NCBI GenBank assembly: GCA_963802095.1
Contig: CAWDHI010000006.1
Span: 62,001-126,000 of the forward strand
Origin: CAVVEQ01 sp963802095
GTDB taxonomy: Bacteria; Chloroflexota; Anaerolineae; Anaerolineales; Anaerolineaceae
Length of the DNA stretch: 64,000 bases
Direction: 5' to 3'
The notes beneath the pieces are model-generated. The model saw only the letters and a list, made by a program, of their open reading frames with translations, ran no database searches and was not told where the DNA came from. Made by a program: the position numbers and the translations under genes. This document shows positions 26,062 to 35,441 of this stretch, one piece after another; the first letter of the stretch is position 1, and each line of letters starts with the position of its first letter.

Positions 26062-26661
26062 TCAGTAGTTGAAAATCTTTGCCAGGATTGGTTTGGCCGC
26101 CTGGACGGCTAGCGCACGATGGGATAGGCAGTTTTTTTCAGCAGTGGAAAGCTCGGCCATGGTTAGAGTCGACCCGGCGAACTGGAAGATCGGGTCATAA
26201 CCAAAACCATTCGTGCCTCGTTCCTCCGGGATTATCTCGCCAGAGCAGCTGCCCTCGGTAAAAAATAAATCCCCCCCGGGTGTGGCAATGGCCACCGTGC
26301 AGTGAAAGTGCGCCACCCACGGCCGGGGATACTGCGCGAGGTTTTGCAGAAGCAGTTTTCGGCGGTCGGCATCCTTTGCACCTGGCGCGGGTGAGTAGCG
26401 TGCTGAATGCAACCCGGGAGCACCTCCGAGGGCATCCACCTCCAGGCCGCTATCATCAGCCAGCACCACCATTCCGCTTCCTTGTTGGTAGGCCTGTGCT
26501 TTGCGGCTGGCATTCTCAGCGTAAGTGCTGCCATCTTCGACAACTTCGAGATTTGGAAGAATGGATTCAGGCAGAATGAGCTGAAGGGGAAGCCCTTCGA
26601 GCAGGGATTGCATTTCCAATAATTTTCCAGGATTGCGAGTAGCTAAAAGGAGGCATTCCAT
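26062..26661 (-). CDS. rdgB: XTP/dITP diphosphatase (non-canonical purine NTP pyrophosphatase)
   Basis: 199 aa. LLLATRNPGKLLEMQSLL, YAENASRKAQAY, VLADDSGLEVDALGGAPG and the closing TMAELSTAEKNCLSHRALA are the Ham1/RdgB signatures; TNGFGYDPIF is the substrate loop. It hydrolyses ITP, dITP and XTP to keep deaminated purines out of DNA and RNA. It converges on the histidine phosphatase with no gap and diverges from yceD. Confidence 0.95.
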   Translation of the reverse strand: MECLLLATRNPGKLLEMQSLLEGLPLQLILPESILPNLEVVEDGSTYAENASRKAQAYQQGSGMVVLADDSGLEVDALGGAPGLHSARYSPAPGAKDADRRKLLLQNLAQYPRPWVAHFHCTVAIATPGGDLFFTEGSCSGEIIPEERGTNGFGYDPIFQFAGSTLTMAELSTAEKNCLSHRALAVQAAKPILAKIFNY

Positions 26662-26698
26662 GTAATTAATTAATATTTATGATAATAATGATAATAAC

Positions 26699-26727
26699 TT
26701 GACGAGAGAAAACCAGCATGCTATAAT
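26699..26727 (+). promoter_or_regulatory. Near-consensus sigma-70 promoter for yceD-sigA
   Basis: TTGACG at 26699-26704, a 17-base spacer and a perfect TATAAT at 26722-26727. A start near 26734 leaves about 25 bases before the TTG of the yceD-like gene. Confidence 0.85.
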
Positions 26728-26759
26728 CTTGTTGTTATCGAAATTATATCCTAAAACGT

Positions 26760-27257
26760 TTGACCTATACCGTGCCTACAACCCGATACCCGCTGCGCAT
26801 TAATATTGGTTTTCTACAAAACCAGCCTGTCGGCACCAGCCGGGAAATCCACTTCGAAACCCCCGATTTTCAACTTGCGGAAGAGTTCAAACCAACCGAA
26901 GTTAAAGGTTTGATCCGCGTCAGCCGCACTCCCCAGGGTGTACTGGCCCAGGGAGTTTTCCAGACCTCGGTGACTACTGAATGCGTACGATGCCTGGATG
27001 AATACCAGCAATTCCTGCGGGCGGATTTCACCGAGCTGTTCTCCTATCATTTGCATCCCACCACGGAGTCTTCTATGGTCATCCCCGAGGATGGCAACGT
27101 GGATTTCGCCCCTCTGGTGCGTGAATATCTCCTCCTGGAGGTGCCCATCAAGCTGCTCTGCCGCGAGGAATGCCGCGGGTTATGCCCGGAATGCGGGGAG
27201 AATTTGAACCTGGCAACTTGCGAGCATCAATCACAGATGATCAAGAACGAATCGTAA
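26760..27257 (+). CDS. YceD-family (DUF177) metal-binding protein
   Basis: 165 aa with a probable TTG start at 26760; no good ribosome site is seen, so the exact start is uncertain. ECVRCLDEYQQF and CREECRGLCPECGENLN give the Cys pattern CxxC...CxxxCxxxCxxC of DUF177, a family usually encoded just before ribosomal protein L32 (rpmF) and linked to 23S rRNA accumulation. Here rpmF is absent and the principal sigma-factor gene follows instead. Confidence 0.85.
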   Translation: MTYTVPTTRYPLRINIGFLQNQPVGTSREIHFETPDFQLAEEFKPTEVKGLIRVSRTPQGVLAQGVFQTSVTTECVRCLDEYQQFLRADFTELFSYHLHPTTESSMVIPEDGNVDFAPLVREYLLLEVPIKLLCREECRGLCPECGENLNLATCEHQSQMIKNES

Positions 27258-27330
27258 GAAAGGACAAAGCGAAGGTAAATAGGTAAGAATATTGCATCCG
27301 GGTAACGGAAATCCAGGCTGAGGAATTCTA

Positions 27331-28506
27331 TTGGCGAATTTGAATCGTCGAAAACGAAGTGGGGAGATCCTGAGCATGCTGCTTGAAAAGGCGGACGTGC
27401 AGGGTTATTTGACGACGGAAGACCTGGTGGAGGTTTACCCGGATGTTTCGCCGGAAGAGGTCCACCTGGAGCAGATGCTCATGGCACTTCGGCGACGCGG
27501 GGTGGAACTCTACGACCAGTCAGGGGGGGATTTACAGGAAGAGGAAACGCTGGCAGGCGGGGATATGGATCCCTATTCCAACCTAGAACCCATTTCCAGC
27601 GACGATACGATCAGCCTCTACCTGAAGGAAATGTCCCGCGTACCGCTACTGACCGTGGATGAGGAGCTGCGCATTGCCCGGAGGATCGAGATCGGGCGGG
27701 CTGCCCGCAAGGAGCTGGACCGCAAGAACGGCACCTGCCCCAAGAAGCTGCGCGGGACGCTGGAAACCCAGGTGGAAGATGGCGTCCTCGCCCGCGAACA
27801 CCTGATCAAAGCCAACACAAGGCTGGTAGTATCCATTGCCAAACGATATATCAGCAGGGGAGTGCCATTCCTGGATCTTATTCAGGAGGGCAACCTTGGC
27901 TTGATGAAAGCGGTGGAGAAATACGAATACCAGCGAGGGTTCCGTTTTTCCACCTACGCCACCTGGTGGATTCGGCAGACGATCACGCGCTCGATCGCAG
28001 ACCAGGGACGTACTATTCGGGTACCTGTTCACATGGTAGATCGCATCCGCCAGCTTTATAAAACAACCCACGAACTGGAGCAGAAACTGGGGCGAGTTCC
28101 CAATTCTGAGGAGCTGGCTGAATCGATCGGGGTGGCACCCAACAAGGTGGAATGGATGCTGCAAGTTTCCTGGCTGCCCCTCTCGCTGGAAAGCCCGATC
28201 AATGACGAGGAAGAGGATTCGGAGCTGGGCATGTTTGTGGAGGACCAGGTCACGCCCACCCCCTCCGAAAGCACCTACAGCAAGCTGCTGCGCGAAAAGA
28301 TAGAGGAAGTACTGGAATCACTGCCCTGCCGCGAAGCGCGCATCCTGCGGCTGCGCTTTGGGCTGGAAAACGGGCACACCTACACCCTGGAAGAGGTTGG
28401 GCAGAAGTTCGGCCTCACCCGCGAGCGCATCCGCCAGATCGAGGGAAAGGCTCTGCGGCGGCTGCGTCACCCGCGCCGCGCCAGGCAACTTAAAGAATAT
28501 CTCTAA
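27331..28506 (+). CDS. sigA: Principal RNA polymerase sigma factor (RpoD/SigA)
   Basis: 391 aa with a TTG start preceded by GAGGA. Region 1.1 remnant at 1-60, region 1.2 (DDTISLYLKEMSRVPLLTV) at about 90-125, region 2 (LIKANTRLVVSIAKRYISRG; FLDLIQEGNLGLMKAVEKYE; FSTYATWWIRQTITRSI) at about 155-235, region 3 to about 310, region 4 with TLEEVGQKFGLTRERIRQIE at the end. All residues for -10 and -35 recognition are in place, so this is a housekeeping-type factor. No rpoD-partner dnaG is adjacent. Confidence 0.95.
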   Translation: MANLNRRKRSGEILSMLLEKADVQGYLTTEDLVEVYPDVSPEEVHLEQMLMALRRRGVELYDQSGGDLQEEETLAGGDMDPYSNLEPISSDDTISLYLKEMSRVPLLTVDEELRIARRIEIGRAARKELDRKNGTCPKKLRGTLETQVEDGVLAREHLIKANTRLVVSIAKRYISRGVPFLDLIQEGNLGLMKAVEKYEYQRGFRFSTYATWWIRQTITRSIADQGRTIRVPVHMVDRIRQLYKTTHELEQKLGRVPNSEELAESIGVAPNKVEWMLQVSWLPLSLESPINDEEEDSELGMFVEDQVTPTPSESTYSKLLREKIEEVLESLPCREARILRLRFGLENGHTYTLEEVGQKFGLTRERIRQIEGKALRRLRHPRRARQLKEYL

Positions 28507-28509
28507 CAC

Positions 28510-28540
28510 ACCGCCAGGAAAACCCCGGCGGTTTTCTTAT
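28510..28540 (+). terminator. Terminator after sigA
   Basis: ACCGCC (28510-28515) pairs with GGCGGT (28527-28532), loop 11, then TTTTCTT. It is short but well placed, 4 bases after the stop. Confidence 0.6.
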
Positions 28541-29364
28541 CCGGAGGAAGTGGGGAAAACCCGGTTGGCAAACGGGTGGGTAGCCTGGGGAGCGTGCAAT
28601 GGCGCGTAACAATCTTTGTAGAATTTTCCCAGCAGGGGGGCAAGCACATCCGCGCGTTCCTGGATGAGCATGTGCCCTGCCCGTTCGATTTCCACATACT
28701 GCCAGCCACCGCCTGCTTTTGCCAGAGCACGCGCGGATGCCGACTTGACGATGGAGTCATCCAGCCCGGTGATCACTGCTGCCGCCAATGTTGGCAGGAT
28801 ATTATCCAGGGAGGGTTCGTGGTCCTGGCAGAGATGCCAATCCAGGAGGAAACGATGGGCTTGCTGGCTGCCGAACCTTCCGAGTGCCTTTTCCCTTGCC
28901 GGAAGGTTGGTAAAGGGAGAAAAGAATTGCTCGAGCAAAACCTGGCGGACCATCTCCGGTTCGACCGGCTGATCGATCAACCGGGAGATGCGCGGCACGA
29001 AGGGCGGGTTAACGCCTGCCGAGAGCAGGGCAAGGCAGGTGACCTGTTCCGGAGCCAGGCGCGCCATTTCCAAAGCAATTAGTGCGCCCATCGAATGACC
29101 GGCGAGGCCTATGTGGAAAACCCCAAGGTGATCCAGGAATTCCAGCAAGCGTTCTGCATAGGCGCGGATGGAGGCGCAGGCTTTGACATGCGAGTCACCA
29201 TGACCGGGAAGATCGGGGGAAATGACCCTCAACCCTTCCAGGCGGCGCAGGGAACCCGGCCAGGCAAGGTGGCTGGCGCCGGCACCGTGCAGCAGCACCA
29301 CCGGTGGAAAGGCAGTCCCGGCGGTACTGGTTTCGAAGTAGCGGATCCCGTTGCAGAGTGGCAC
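28537..29364 (-). CDS. Alpha/beta-hydrolase fold protein
   Basis: 275 aa if started at the GTG at 29364; the frame is open to 29601 but that part overlaps the nitroreductase gene. VVLLHGAGASHLAWPGSL is the oxyanion-hole motif, GLAGHSMGALIALEMA the nucleophile elbow with Ser, GLDDSIV the acid region and ERAGHMLIQER the catalytic His. Substrate unknown (esterase, lipase or C-C hydrolase types all possible). Eight bases separate it from the nitroreductase stop, so they form a two-gene unit. Confidence 0.85.
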   Translation of the reverse strand: MPLCNGIRYFETSTAGTAFPPVVLLHGAGASHLAWPGSLRRLEGLRVISPDLPGHGDSHVKACASIRAYAERLLEFLDHLGVFHIGLAGHSMGALIALEMARLAPEQVTCLALLSAGVNPPFVPRISRLIDQPVEPEMVRQVLLEQFFSPFTNLPAREKALGRFGSQQAHRFLLDWHLCQDHEPSLDNILPTLAAAVITGLDDSIVKSASARALAKAGGGWQYVEIERAGHMLIQERADVLAPLLGKFYKDCYAPLHAPQATHPFANRVFPTSSG

Positions 29365-29372
29365 TGAAGGTT

Positions 29373-29882
29373 CTACCAGGTATCGTGGTGGATACGCTCC
29401 GGCTTGAAACGATCCGCAAAGGGGTGGTGCTCGGCGGGAACACCGATCGCAACCAGCGCCAGCGGTTTTACCCCTTCGGGTAACTTCACCAGGGGGATTA
29501 TCTTTTCCATGCGCTCCTGCCGCGGATGAATGCCAAGCCAGACCGCCCCCAGATCCAGCGCATGGGCAGCCAGGAGCAGGTTCTCGGTAGCGGCCGAGCA
29601 ATCCAGCACCCAGTAGTCGGGACTGCGCGCATCGCGGGTATCGGCGCAGACGAGTATGGCAAGCGGGGCTTGCTTCAACATCTGCGCGAAAGGGTGGAAG
29701 GTGGGGATTTCATCCAGAATAGCCCGATCGCGGATGACGATGAAATGCCACGGCTGGCCGTTGTTGGCGGAAGGCGCTTGCATGGCTGCCCGCAGCAGCT
29801 TTTCCACAAGATCATCACCAACCTCTCCAGAGGTGAACTTCCGTACCGAGCGGCGGGTCATGATGGTTTGATAAGTGTCCAT
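29373..29882 (-). CDS. Nitroreductase-family FMN oxidoreductase
   Basis: 169 aa. TRRSVRKFTSGEVGDDLVEK is the FMN-phosphate-binding start, APSANNGQPWHFIVI the family signature, and LDLGAVWLGIHPRQERMEKI the C-terminal motif. Likely a homodimer that reduces quinones or nitro compounds with NAD(P)H. The next gene upstream (Elp3) starts 9 bases beyond its own end, and the operon probably continues into the alpha/beta hydrolase. Confidence 0.92.
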   Translation of the reverse strand: MDTYQTIMTRRSVRKFTSGEVGDDLVEKLLRAAMQAPSANNGQPWHFIVIRDRAILDEIPTFHPFAQMLKQAPLAILVCADTRDARSPDYWVLDCSAATENLLLAAHALDLGAVWLGIHPRQERMEKIIPLVKLPEGVKPLALVAIGVPAEHHPFADRFKPERIHHDTW

Positions 29883-29891
29883 ACTCTCTCC

Positions 29892-31506
29892 TCAGGGGTT
29901 GATCTCTCGAATCATGTATAGATCCGAACGTTTGAAACCGCGGGTTTCATAATATTTTCGCGTTCCTATGGCAGAAATGACTGCCAGCTTTTGGAATCCC
30001 GAAGCAAGCACGATGCGAGCGGCTTCCTCCAGCAGGCGCGTCCCCAGGCCGACGTGCTGGGCAGCGCCTTCCTGCCCGCCGCCGATGCGCTGCACCTGCC
30101 CGTAGACGTGCACCTCGCGCACCATCGCGCAACCGGTCAGCTCCGGGATGACCGACATAATTTGCGTGCTGGCCTCCGAAGCCCCCGGCAGGGAGAGCCG
30201 CAGGTAGGCGGCGATCTTCCCGACTGGAGTGCGGAAATTCAGGAAATGCTCCTCGCTGCCACCGGCCGGGTAGGTGTGATCCTCAAGGCGCAGGTTTTCG
30301 GGCAGGACTACCCCCGGGCCGACCTCGTGGCAGCGGATGCAGCCACAGGATTGGCCTCTCCGGTTAAGCTCAGCGAGCACATCCTGGCGCAGGCTGGAGC
30401 GCTTGTTGCCAGCCACGATATGCGGCGAAGGGATATCGCGGATGATGCGGTTTACCCGGCAGTAGGGCGGGATGGCGGGTTTGAGCCCGGCGATAAGGTC
30501 GATCAATTCTTCGGTTGTATAAGGTGTGTATTCCCCGGCCTGCCACTTTCGATAAAGCCTGGTGCCTTCCAGCAGCTGGGTGGGATAGATCTTGATCTCG
30601 TCGGGGGCGCAATCCTCCCACAACCGGGCGAAATCCAGACGGTCCGATTCGAGTGTGGCGCCCAGGAGGTTGGGCATCCAGTGCAGCACAATCTTTAACC
30701 CCCCGGCGCGCAATAGCGCGCAGGCACGGGCTGTATCCGCGGTGGTGTGTCCGCGAAGGTTGAGCGCCAGGATGCGGTCATCCAACGATTGCGCACCCAT
30801 CTGTACCTTGGTAACACCGAGGTTTCGCAGCCAGGCAAGGAGTTCCGGGGTGATCTCATCCGGGCGGGTCTCCACCACCAGACCCACGTTGCGGCTGGCG
30901 GTGCTCTCGTTTTTGATTTGCGCCTCAGCAAGTGTAGGGGAATCGAAGCCGTTCATCGCGTCGAAGCAGCGGAGGATGTAGGTCTCCTGGTACTCGCGAG
31001 GATAGGCCGACCATGTGCCGCCCAGGATGAGCAGCTCGATCTTATCAATGGGGTGGGCGGTGGCAATGTAGGAATCGAGGCGCGAGCGCACCTGCAGGTA
31101 GGGGTCAAATTGGTTCTGAAAGGCGCGCGCCGCGCCGGGCTCATCCGGCAGGTAGCTCTTGGGCATGCGGGCGTCATCCGGACAGAAGATGCATTGCCCG
31201 GGGCAGGGGTGGGGCTTGGTGAGCACAGTGACGGTGGTGACGCCGGAAAGCGAGCGCATTGGCTTCATGCGCAAGCGCTCCAGCAGGGCAGGCTCGCGGT
31301 TGCCACGCGCCGCGGGCTACCAGGTCGTAATAGCAGGCGATGAGGGCGTGCTTGGGGACGTAACCGCCCTGTGGCAGGGGATGCGCACGCACGGCGCGGA
31401 AAGGCTCCCGACCGGCGCGGATCTCCTCCAGCACCACGCGGGCAAATGCGAGGAGCTCGGGGGCATAGGTACGGGCGTCGACCCACTTTTGAATATTTTT
31501 TACCAT
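29892..31506 (-). CDS. elp3: Elp3-family tRNA uridine-34 carboxymethyl-type enzyme (radical SAM + GNAT), one frameshift
   Basis: The main frame 29892-31274 encodes 460 aa: radical-SAM core with the cluster motif TKPHPCPGQCIFCPDDARM, and a C-terminal GNAT domain (VGLGTRLLEEAARIVLASGF). The missing N-terminus is in another frame from the ATG at 31506 (MVKNIQKWVDARTYAPELL ... GGYVPKHALIACYYDLVARG). The two join near 31290, where one extra base separates TGGCAA from CGCGAGCCTGCC. Elp3 modifies wobble uridines of tRNA; the archetype structure came from a Chloroflexota relative. The break is more likely a sequence error or recent lesion than a second gene. Confidence 0.9.
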
Positions 31507-31541
31507 GGGGATTTCTTTATCTCCACCGCTATAATAATACT

Positions 31542-32303
31542 ATGAAGGAAGCGGTCCGGCAGCAGCTTATCAACTTGAATAGCGAATTCTACGAAACCTT
31601 CGCCGCAGCGTTCGCCGCCACGCGCAGGCGCATCCAACCGGGGGTGCGGAAGGTTTTGGAAGGTATTCCCAAAAAGGGCAAATGGCTCGATCTCGGATGC
31701 GGCAGCGGGCAGCTCGCGCTGGAATGGGTGGAAGCAAAATCGCAAAGGCGCCTACCAGGGGCTGGATTTCTCGGCGGGACTGCTGGCGGAAGCAGACGAA
31801 GCCATGCAGGGCGCGGCGTTGCCTCGCGGATTGAAGGTGCGCTTCGGACAAGCCGACCTGACCCAGCCCGGCTGGTCGGAAGTGTTGAAGAGTGGGCATT
31901 ATGATGGTGCGCAGGCCTTCGCGGTGCTGCACCACATCCCTGGCGAGGAGCAGCGCGTGGAACTGCTGCGGCAGGTACGGGATTTATTAAACCTGGTGGG
32001 ATGTTCATCCACAGCGAGTGGCAATTCCAATACAGCGAAAAATTGATGGCGCGCCGGATGCCCTGGGAGTTCGTGGGGTTATCGAACGCAGATGTAGAGC
32101 CGGGCGACACGCTGATGGACTGGCGCTACGCCCTGCCCGACCAAGCGGAAAGGGTGGGCTACCGCTATGTGCACCTCTTCACCCGCGCTGAACTGGCGGA
32201 CCTGGCGGAGAAGGCAGGGTTTGAAATCGTAGATGAATACGAGTCCGACGGGGAAGGGGGCAGGCTGGGGGTGTATCAAAGATGGACGAAGATTGACCGG
32301 TAA
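31542..32303 (+). CDS. Class I SAM-dependent methyltransferase, two frameshifts
   Basis: Start ATG 31542. GKWLDLGCGSGQLALEW is SAM motif I; the next frame carries YQGLDFSAGLLAEADEAM and GHYDGAQAFAVLHHIP (motifs II-III) and the last HSEWQFQYSEKLMARR to the C-terminus. Shifting one base at the AAAA run near 31738 (one A too many) gives E-A-N-R-K-G-A-Y, and adding an A to AAA near 31990 gives L-L-K-P-G-G-M-F, so both breaks are homopolymer-type. Corrected length is about 253 aa. Substrate unknown. Confidence 0.82.
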
Positions 32304-32339
32304 AAAGAGGGGGCAAAAAGCAGTGGAGTTGATTTGTGT

Positions 32340-32708
32340 TTACCCCAACAGCTGGCTAACTCCGAATGCGTTGCAAGCGCTGAGGATGACCGCTGTGTAA
32401 TAAAACCCGCCGATGCGCTTGTATTTGAGTTCCCCATTTTCGCAATTAACCACAAAATCGAGCCAGCTGCTGGTGAAGCCGTTCGTCTTATAGCGATAGG
32501 TCATGTGAATGCCAAGGCTCAGGACCACAAATACAACGAAGAAGACGATGGTTCTAGTCAATCCGAACAGCAGCCAATAAACCACAAGGATGCCCAGGAT
32601 AAGGAAGATCTTGAAGACTTTGTACCAGGCTGGCTGCAGGGTGTGCCCTTTTACAAAATTGGTATCATGCTGAATTCCGCCGATTAACTTTTTCAGGAAG
32701 GATGCCAT
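32340..32708 (-). CDS. Hypothetical membrane protein, 122 aa
   Basis: Not recognised. From the ATG at 32708 it has two adjacent hydrophobic segments at about 32-78 (FLILGILVVYWLLFGL and VFFVVFVVLSLGIHMT), a Tyr/Lys-rich linker and a weakly hydrophobic C-terminus. The first five bases of the gene overlap the end of the GNAT gene upstream, so the two are probably cotranscribed. Confidence 0.65.
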   Translation of the reverse strand: MASFLKKLIGGIQHDTNFVKGHTLQPAWYKVFKIFLILGILVVYWLLFGLTRTIVFFVVFVVLSLGIHMTYRYKTNGFTSSWLDFVVNCENGELKYKRIGGFYYTAVILSACNAFGVSQLLG

Positions 32709-32712
32709 CCTT

Positions 32713-33180
32713 TCAACAACCCAGTTTCTTGACCAATACCAGGCAGGGGTTGTTCTCATCCCAGATCTGTTTGAATTCCTCTATCGGTTCAAAGCCGAGC
32801 GCCTGGTAGAAAGCCCGGGTGACCGCGTAGCCGGGATCCGGGTGCGACGGGCCGAGGGTCTTGACCTGAAGGTATTCGACGCCTTGATCCAGCAGCCACC
32901 CTTCAGCCCTTTCATAAAGTGCACGACCGATTCCCTTGCGGTGAACCTCAGGCAGGCAGCCCATGACGAGGATCTCCGCTGAATGCGGGAAGTGCTGCTT
33001 GAGGGTGAGAAAACCAAGAACCCGGTCTTCACCGAAAGCAAGAAAGGTTGGCAGCCGGTCGATATCCGTGAGGTATTTGGTGATATCTTCTTCAATGCCG
33101 AACCAATCGGGCAGGGAGCGCAGAATGGGTTCACAGAGGGTGGATTTTCCAAAGGAGGGGGTATCGATAACGAATTTCAC
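32713..33180 (-). CDS. GNAT-family N-acetyltransferase
   Basis: 155 aa. ILVMGCLPEVHRKGIGRALYERAEGWL holds the acetyl-CoA loop (R-K-G-I-G-R), and FYQALGFEPIEEFKQIWDE the GNAT end motif. Unusually intact in a neighbourhood where related genes are broken. Substrate unknown. Confidence 0.88.
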   Translation of the reverse strand: MKFVIDTPSFGKSTLCEPILRSLPDWFGIEEDITKYLTDIDRLPTFLAFGEDRVLGFLTLKQHFPHSAEILVMGCLPEVHRKGIGRALYERAEGWLLDQGVEYLQVKTLGPSHPDPGYAVTRAFYQALGFEPIEEFKQIWDENNPCLVLVKKLGC

Positions 33181-33294
33181 CGGGTAATTTTACCCCTTCG
33201 ATCAAGGTGAAGCCTCATGGTCGATCGATGGATGAATGAAGACGGTGGATGCCATTCCACCGTCTTGCATATGCTTTTTTCGAGCTACCCTATC

Positions 33295-33882
33295 TCATTC
33301 CTTCACGAAAGGGATGCTCAGTGGGTAGCGGATGGGTTTATCCATCAGCGAGCGGGCTGCGTTGAAAATGCCCTCGAAGCAGCAGAAGAACCAAATCAGG
33401 ATCAATGGAAGCGGTGTCAATCCGGCGAGGATGACCGGCGCGGTGGGTCCCAGCAACTCATAACTGGCAGGGCTTATGAGAAGAATCATGGGGACGATCA
33501 ACACCACCAACCAACCCGCGAACATCAGAAGCGTCATGGTGATCTGGAAATTAAGCACAAGGCGACCCTGTTCGCGGATCCGCATGCTCTTGTTCTTTTT
33601 CCAGGACCAGATGATGATCGGGACGAGGAGTGCAAGGATGATTGTGCTCAGGTGCATGATTGAAAGCCAGAGGGGTTCGTTCCTATTCTGTTCCTCCGCG
33701 AAATCGAATTCGAGGATCTCCCGCAGCATGCTGAGCGTGTAGGTACGGGGATCGACATCCCCGCCCTCGATGCGCTGAATGGTGCGCGTGCTCACCTCGC
33801 AGGCTTCCGCCAGCTGTTCCTGCGTCAGGTTTTTCGCTTGGCGCAGCTCGGCAACTTTCAATCCAAGTTCAGGTTGTTTCAT
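33295..33882 (-). CDS. XRE-type transcription regulator fused to a DUF4870-like membrane domain
   Basis: 195 aa. Residues 1-65 are a helix-turn-helix of the Cro/C1 (XRE) type (VAELRQAKNLTQEQLAEACE; TIQRIEGGDVDPRTYTLSML). Residues 75-190 carry three to four membrane helices with LVLNFQITMTLLMFAGWLVV, a DUF4870 pattern. It should tie a DNA-binding domain to the membrane. Upstream of its start lie palindrome and GACATT half-sites that could be its own operator. Confidence 0.85.
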   Translation of the reverse strand: MKQPELGLKVAELRQAKNLTQEQLAEACEVSTRTIQRIEGGDVDPRTYTLSMLREILEFDFAEEQNRNEPLWLSIMHLSTIILALLVPIIIWSWKKNKSMRIREQGRLVLNFQITMTLLMFAGWLVVLIVPMILLISPASYELLGPTAPVILAGLTPLPLILIWFFCCFEGIFNAARSLMDKPIRYPLSIPFVKE

Positions 33883-33940
33883 TTTCTCTTCTCCTTACCA
33901 AATTTGCACTCAGTATAGAAAGGAGATAGAACATTCACCA

Positions 33941-33989
33941 TGTCGTCAGGACGACATTCACCAGACATTCCACCGAAAAGGGCGACATT
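33941..33989. promoter_or_regulatory. Operator-like palindrome with phased half-sites upstream of the XRE gene
   Basis: TGTCGT-cagg-ACGACA (33941-33956) is a perfect 6-base palindrome with a 4-base spacer. GACATT occurs at 33953, 33964 and 33984, 11 and 20 bases apart, so on the same helix face. It sits 60-110 bases before the minus-strand XRE/DUF4870 gene and is a candidate autoregulatory site. Confidence 0.45.
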
Positions 33990-34220
33990 TTCAACTTAGC
34001 ACGAAATGTGCTGAAATGCAATCGGGAATTTGCGGATCAAAAATCGTATAACTCACTCTCCCGAAGATGTTGAAAATTTACTCCAATAGATGTAGATGAT
34101 GTCTTGAAATAATAATCTTGAAAAGCGTATTGTTGAATCGAACCCAAGGATTCTCTCTGACGTAAAAATGCAAAGCGATTGGGTTGTAAATATGAAATGG
34201 TATATCGGGAAGGAGGCAAG

Positions 34221-34412
34221 ATGAAATTCAGAGTCCATCGTTTGGAAGTAAATGAGGATACCATTCAGGAAAAGCTGGAACAATTCCTGAATAAAATGGA
34301 AGGGGAAGTTCTGGCAATCGTGCCGAACTTCACCCCCTCGTTTCAACTCATGGGAGCAACATCCAAGGTAAATTTTTTGCTGATCATCGAAAAGGTAGAA
34401 CCCAAGCGATAA
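34221..34412 (+). CDS. Small conserved-looking protein, 63 aa
   Basis: ATG at 34221 with GGAAGGAGG 7 bases upstream; the frame starting at 34179 lacks a ribosome site. Sequence: MKFRVHRLEVNEDTIQEK..., a mixed alpha/beta arrangement with a strand (VLAIVPNFTP) and a second strand (KVNFLLIIEKVE). It resembles small DUF4177-like folds in length and pattern, a weak guess. The 190 bases on its left, up to the palindrome, show no gene. Confidence 0.6.
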   Translation: MKFRVHRLEVNEDTIQEKLEQFLNKMEGEVLAIVPNFTPSFQLMGATSKVNFLLIIEKVEPKR

Positions 34413-34430
34413 CTTCCATCAGACTGATGC

Positions 34431-34847
34431 TCAATCCTTCGCGAACGAAAAATGCATCTGGACGATGACCCATTTGCCGCCCCGTTTTTCCAGTGTGCCC
34501 GTCCAACGGCAATCATCCCATCCCACGGGTTGCCCGTTCCACTCGGCGTGGTCATCGAGCATGCATGAATACCAGGCAACATTGCCTAGCTCCGCGGTCT
34601 TGATTCGCAGGTCCTGCACCTTAAACCCGGTTGCTTTGAATTCGTCCTTCAGCCATACCCGATCCCCCAGCTTCGCAAAGGCGTCAAAGCCGATAATTGT
34701 GGATTTAGAATCCGGATGAAAAATAAAGAAGTCATCATCCTGCGCCACAATGGAGAACAACCGGTCGATATCCTTGGTCAATGCCCAGCCGATGGCATCG
34801 TGGATGACCTGCTTGATCTCTACCATTTCTGTTTCGATTTTTTCCAT
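34431..34847 (-). CDS. SnoaL/NTF2-like family protein
   Basis: 138 aa from the ATG at 34847 (AAAGGAG before it). The NTF2-like alpha/beta cone is visible as AIGWALTKDIDRLFSIVAQD, a DDFFIFHPDSKSTI strand, GFDAFAKLGDRVW and RWTGTLEKRGGKWVIVQMHF. This subgroup includes stand-alone SnoaL_3-type proteins with no known catalytic role. Convergent with the 63-aa gene. Confidence 0.85.
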   Translation of the reverse strand: MEKIETEMVEIKQVIHDAIGWALTKDIDRLFSIVAQDDDFFIFHPDSKSTIIGFDAFAKLGDRVWLKDEFKATGFKVQDLRIKTAELGNVAWYSCMLDDHAEWNGQPVGWDDCRWTGTLEKRGGKWVIVQMHFSFAKD

Positions 34848-34986
34848 GGTTAACTCCTTTCGCCACAGTGTTACGCCCAAGGTAGCATAAAAAACACCGA
34901 AATTCAATGCGGCACGGGATCATTACGAAGTACACCTGCAATTACCAGAGAAGGGGAGCAGGATAGATGTACTCCCAATGAGGTGA

Positions 34987-35412
34987 TTACGCTTCAGCAG
35001 GCTTGAGATTTACCTGCAGGTGCAGGTACTCGCCCGCAACTGCCCGGTTTTTAGGGATCTTGTTATTATCTGGAGGGAGCAGCTCCCGCGCGGAATCGAC
35101 CGGCAGGATAACGGGATCGGTGGCGGCATACGTCTGCATTTTGTAGAAAATGGAGCAGCCTCCCTGCGCCAGCACGTTCTTCAGCCAGTCGGTTTTGCGG
35201 CCATAGACCAGGGCGATGAGGACCTCATTACTCAAAAAGATCGCTTCCACGGGCGTGCGGAAGGCACGGCCAGTTTTACGGCCGGTGTGCGAGATTATCG
35301 ACATTTCACTTTTGCCACTTTCGACATCCGCGATCATCCGATTCTTGAACAACTTGCTGAAGTAGCGGACGATGTTGGGTAAGCCTTTCGGTGTATTTTG
35401 TGAATCGACCAT
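34987..35412 (-). CDS. Deazaflavin(F420)/FMN-dependent nitroreductase-family protein
   Basis: 141 aa from the ATG at 35412 (GGAAG nearby). MSIISHTGRKTGRAFRTPVE contains the HTGRKTGR motif of Ddn-like proteins and VYGRKTDWLKNVLAQGG the second conserved loop. A relative of the gene at 15716. It may reduce lipophilic substrates with F420H2; no F420 biosynthesis gene is in the window. Confidence 0.85.
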   Translation of the reverse strand: MVDSQNTPKGLPNIVRYFSKLFKNRMIADVESGKSEMSIISHTGRKTGRAFRTPVEAIFLSNEVLIALVYGRKTDWLKNVLAQGGCSIFYKMQTYAATDPVILPVDSARELLPPDNNKIPKNRAVAGEYLHLQVNLKPAEA

Positions 35413-35441
35413 AGCAGCTTCCTTTCGTTCCTTACTCATCT

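Noticed and set aside
26760..28506. An expected rpmF (L32) gene between yceD and sigA
   Set aside because: The 73-base gap has no small basic Cys-rich reading frame, so the usual yceD-rpmF pairing is absent here.
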